Under the pieces are notes generated by a model. The model did not search any database and was not told the origin of the DNA. It was given only the letters and a program-made list of their open reading frames with translations. From the NCBI RefSeq assembly GCF_030445035.2, contig NC_080702.1, forward strand, positions 13,648,029 to 13,712,028: 64,000 bases of DNA, read 5' to 3'. Shown one piece after another: positions 63,472 to 64,000 of the stretch; position 1 is the stretch's first letter, and every line of letters begins with the position of its first letter. The position numbers were made by a program, and so were the translations under genes. Source of the stretch: Dasypus novemcinctus (lineage: Eukaryota; Chordata; Mammalia; Cingulata; Dasypodidae).

Positions 63472-64000
63472 TTACACTCTCCTCCAACTCTGCCTGTCCT
63501 TTTTTTCCCTTTCTTCCTGCAGAACTCCCTTTAGAATTTCTTGAAGGGGAGTTTTCTTGTTGGTATACTCTTTCAGTTTCTGTTTATCTGTGAATATTTT
63601 CAACTCTCCATCATTTTTGAATGCTAGTTTAGCTGGGTAGAGTATTTTTGGTTGGAAATTTTTTTTCTTTAGTACCTTGACTATATCATACCACTGCCTC
63701 CTTGCCTCCATGGTTTCAGATGAGAAATCAGCACTTAATGTTACGGAGATTCCCTTTTATGTGATGTTTTTCTTTTCTCTTGCTGCTTTTAGAATTTTCT
63801 CTTTGTCTTGTGCATTCGATAATTTGACAAGTATATGTCTTGGGGTGGTCCTGTTGGGGTTTATGACCAGTGGGGTGCACTCTGCTTCTTGGGTATGTAC
63901 ATCTGTCTCTTTCAGTAGATTTGGGAAGTTTTCAGCCATTATTTCCTGCAACACTCCTTCTGACCCCTTTCCCTTCTCTTTTCCTTCTGGAAGGGAAATA
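63472..64000 (-). pseudogene. L1 ORF1 C-terminal part, decayed
   Basis: ORF1 protein is the RNA-binding partner of L1 RNA. 63954-63757 and 63711-63472 lie in the same frame and read as the C-terminal region ('ENFPNLLKE', 'PRHILVKLSNAQDKEKILKAAREK', then 'MEARRQWYDIVKVLK', 'PKILYPAKL'). A TAA at 63757-63759 separates them, an in-frame nonsense lesion. 34 bases lie between its stop and the ORF2 start, a normal L1 spacing. It continues off the right edge. Confidence 0.88.

Larger units (their letters stand above)
56845..64000 (-). mobile_element. Long antisense L1 (LINE-1), continues past the window
   Basis: From right to left: C-terminal ORF1, short spacer, ORF2 endonuclease, RT and C-terminal region, then a 3' UTR of about 2.75 kb ending in an A/T-rich stretch near 56845. 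LINE-1 copies itself by target-primed reverse transcription. ORFs are broken, so this copy cannot move by itself. A 5' end is not visible. Confidence 0.92.

Overview
The window is a stretch of mammalian nuclear DNA, most likely from an armadillo-lineage xenarthran such as Dasypus. The main clue is at least eight copies of a tRNA-derived SINE resembling the armadillo DAS family. They share a tRNA-like head with A- and B-box-like promoter elements, a G/C-rich body and an A-rich tail, and several have clear target-site duplications. I see no intact host protein-coding gene and no rRNA, functional tRNA or CRISPR. Almost everything recognisable is a retroelement or a pseudogene, often nested.

Region by region. 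1-1120: antisense LINE-1 fragments and a SINE. 1121-7072: an endogenous retrovirus on the minus strand (ERV-A). It has one LTR, a nearly complete but broken env, integrase, RNase H, reverse transcriptase and protease, and the end of gag; its 5' part is missing. The pol half looks betaretroviral and the env half looks gamma/type-D, so it is a recombinant-type provirus. About 7075-9658: a decayed class III (ERV-L-like) pol remnant, minus strand. 9659-19815: a full-length class I provirus (ERV-B, plus strand) with two LTRs, a 4-bp target duplication, a tRNA-Trp-like primer site and no surviving genes. It carries an antisense L1 insertion (12337-15190, 15-bp target duplication) and a solo LTR (16387-16849). 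About 19820-21640: older retroviral sequence, including an inverted copy of part of the ERV-B interior. 22465-23170: an antisense L1 fragment.

23200-28760 is AT-rich with nothing I can assign. 29566-38780 is a decayed KRAB zinc-finger gene, plus strand. Its KRAB-A and KRAB-B exons and a 92-bp linker exon can be recognised, followed by a finger exon full of frameshifts. That finger exon is split by a MaLR-like provirus (33907-37242, TSD GCCTT), which itself carries two SINEs. 38790-39735 is a sense L1 3' end. 40545-43500 holds antisense L1 remnants with a SINE inside. 43501-44026 is a MaLR-like LTR. 44027 to about 46705 is a processed pseudogene of G2E3, an E3 ubiquitin ligase gene. 46960-50050 holds ancient L1 pieces. 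50355-51027 is a solo LTR with a threefold internal repeat. 51510-56845 has two SINEs and otherwise unassigned AT-rich DNA. 56845-64000 is a long antisense L1 with decayed ORF1 and ORF2 and a 3' UTR of about 2.75 kb.

The parts do not form a pathway; the window is a record of successive insertions. The most interesting items are the recombinant provirus with an almost open env, the nested provirus inside a KRAB zinc-finger gene, the unusually long L1 3' UTR, and the inverted ERV-derived repeats. All calls rest on reading the sequence and on recalled family features; no database search was run.
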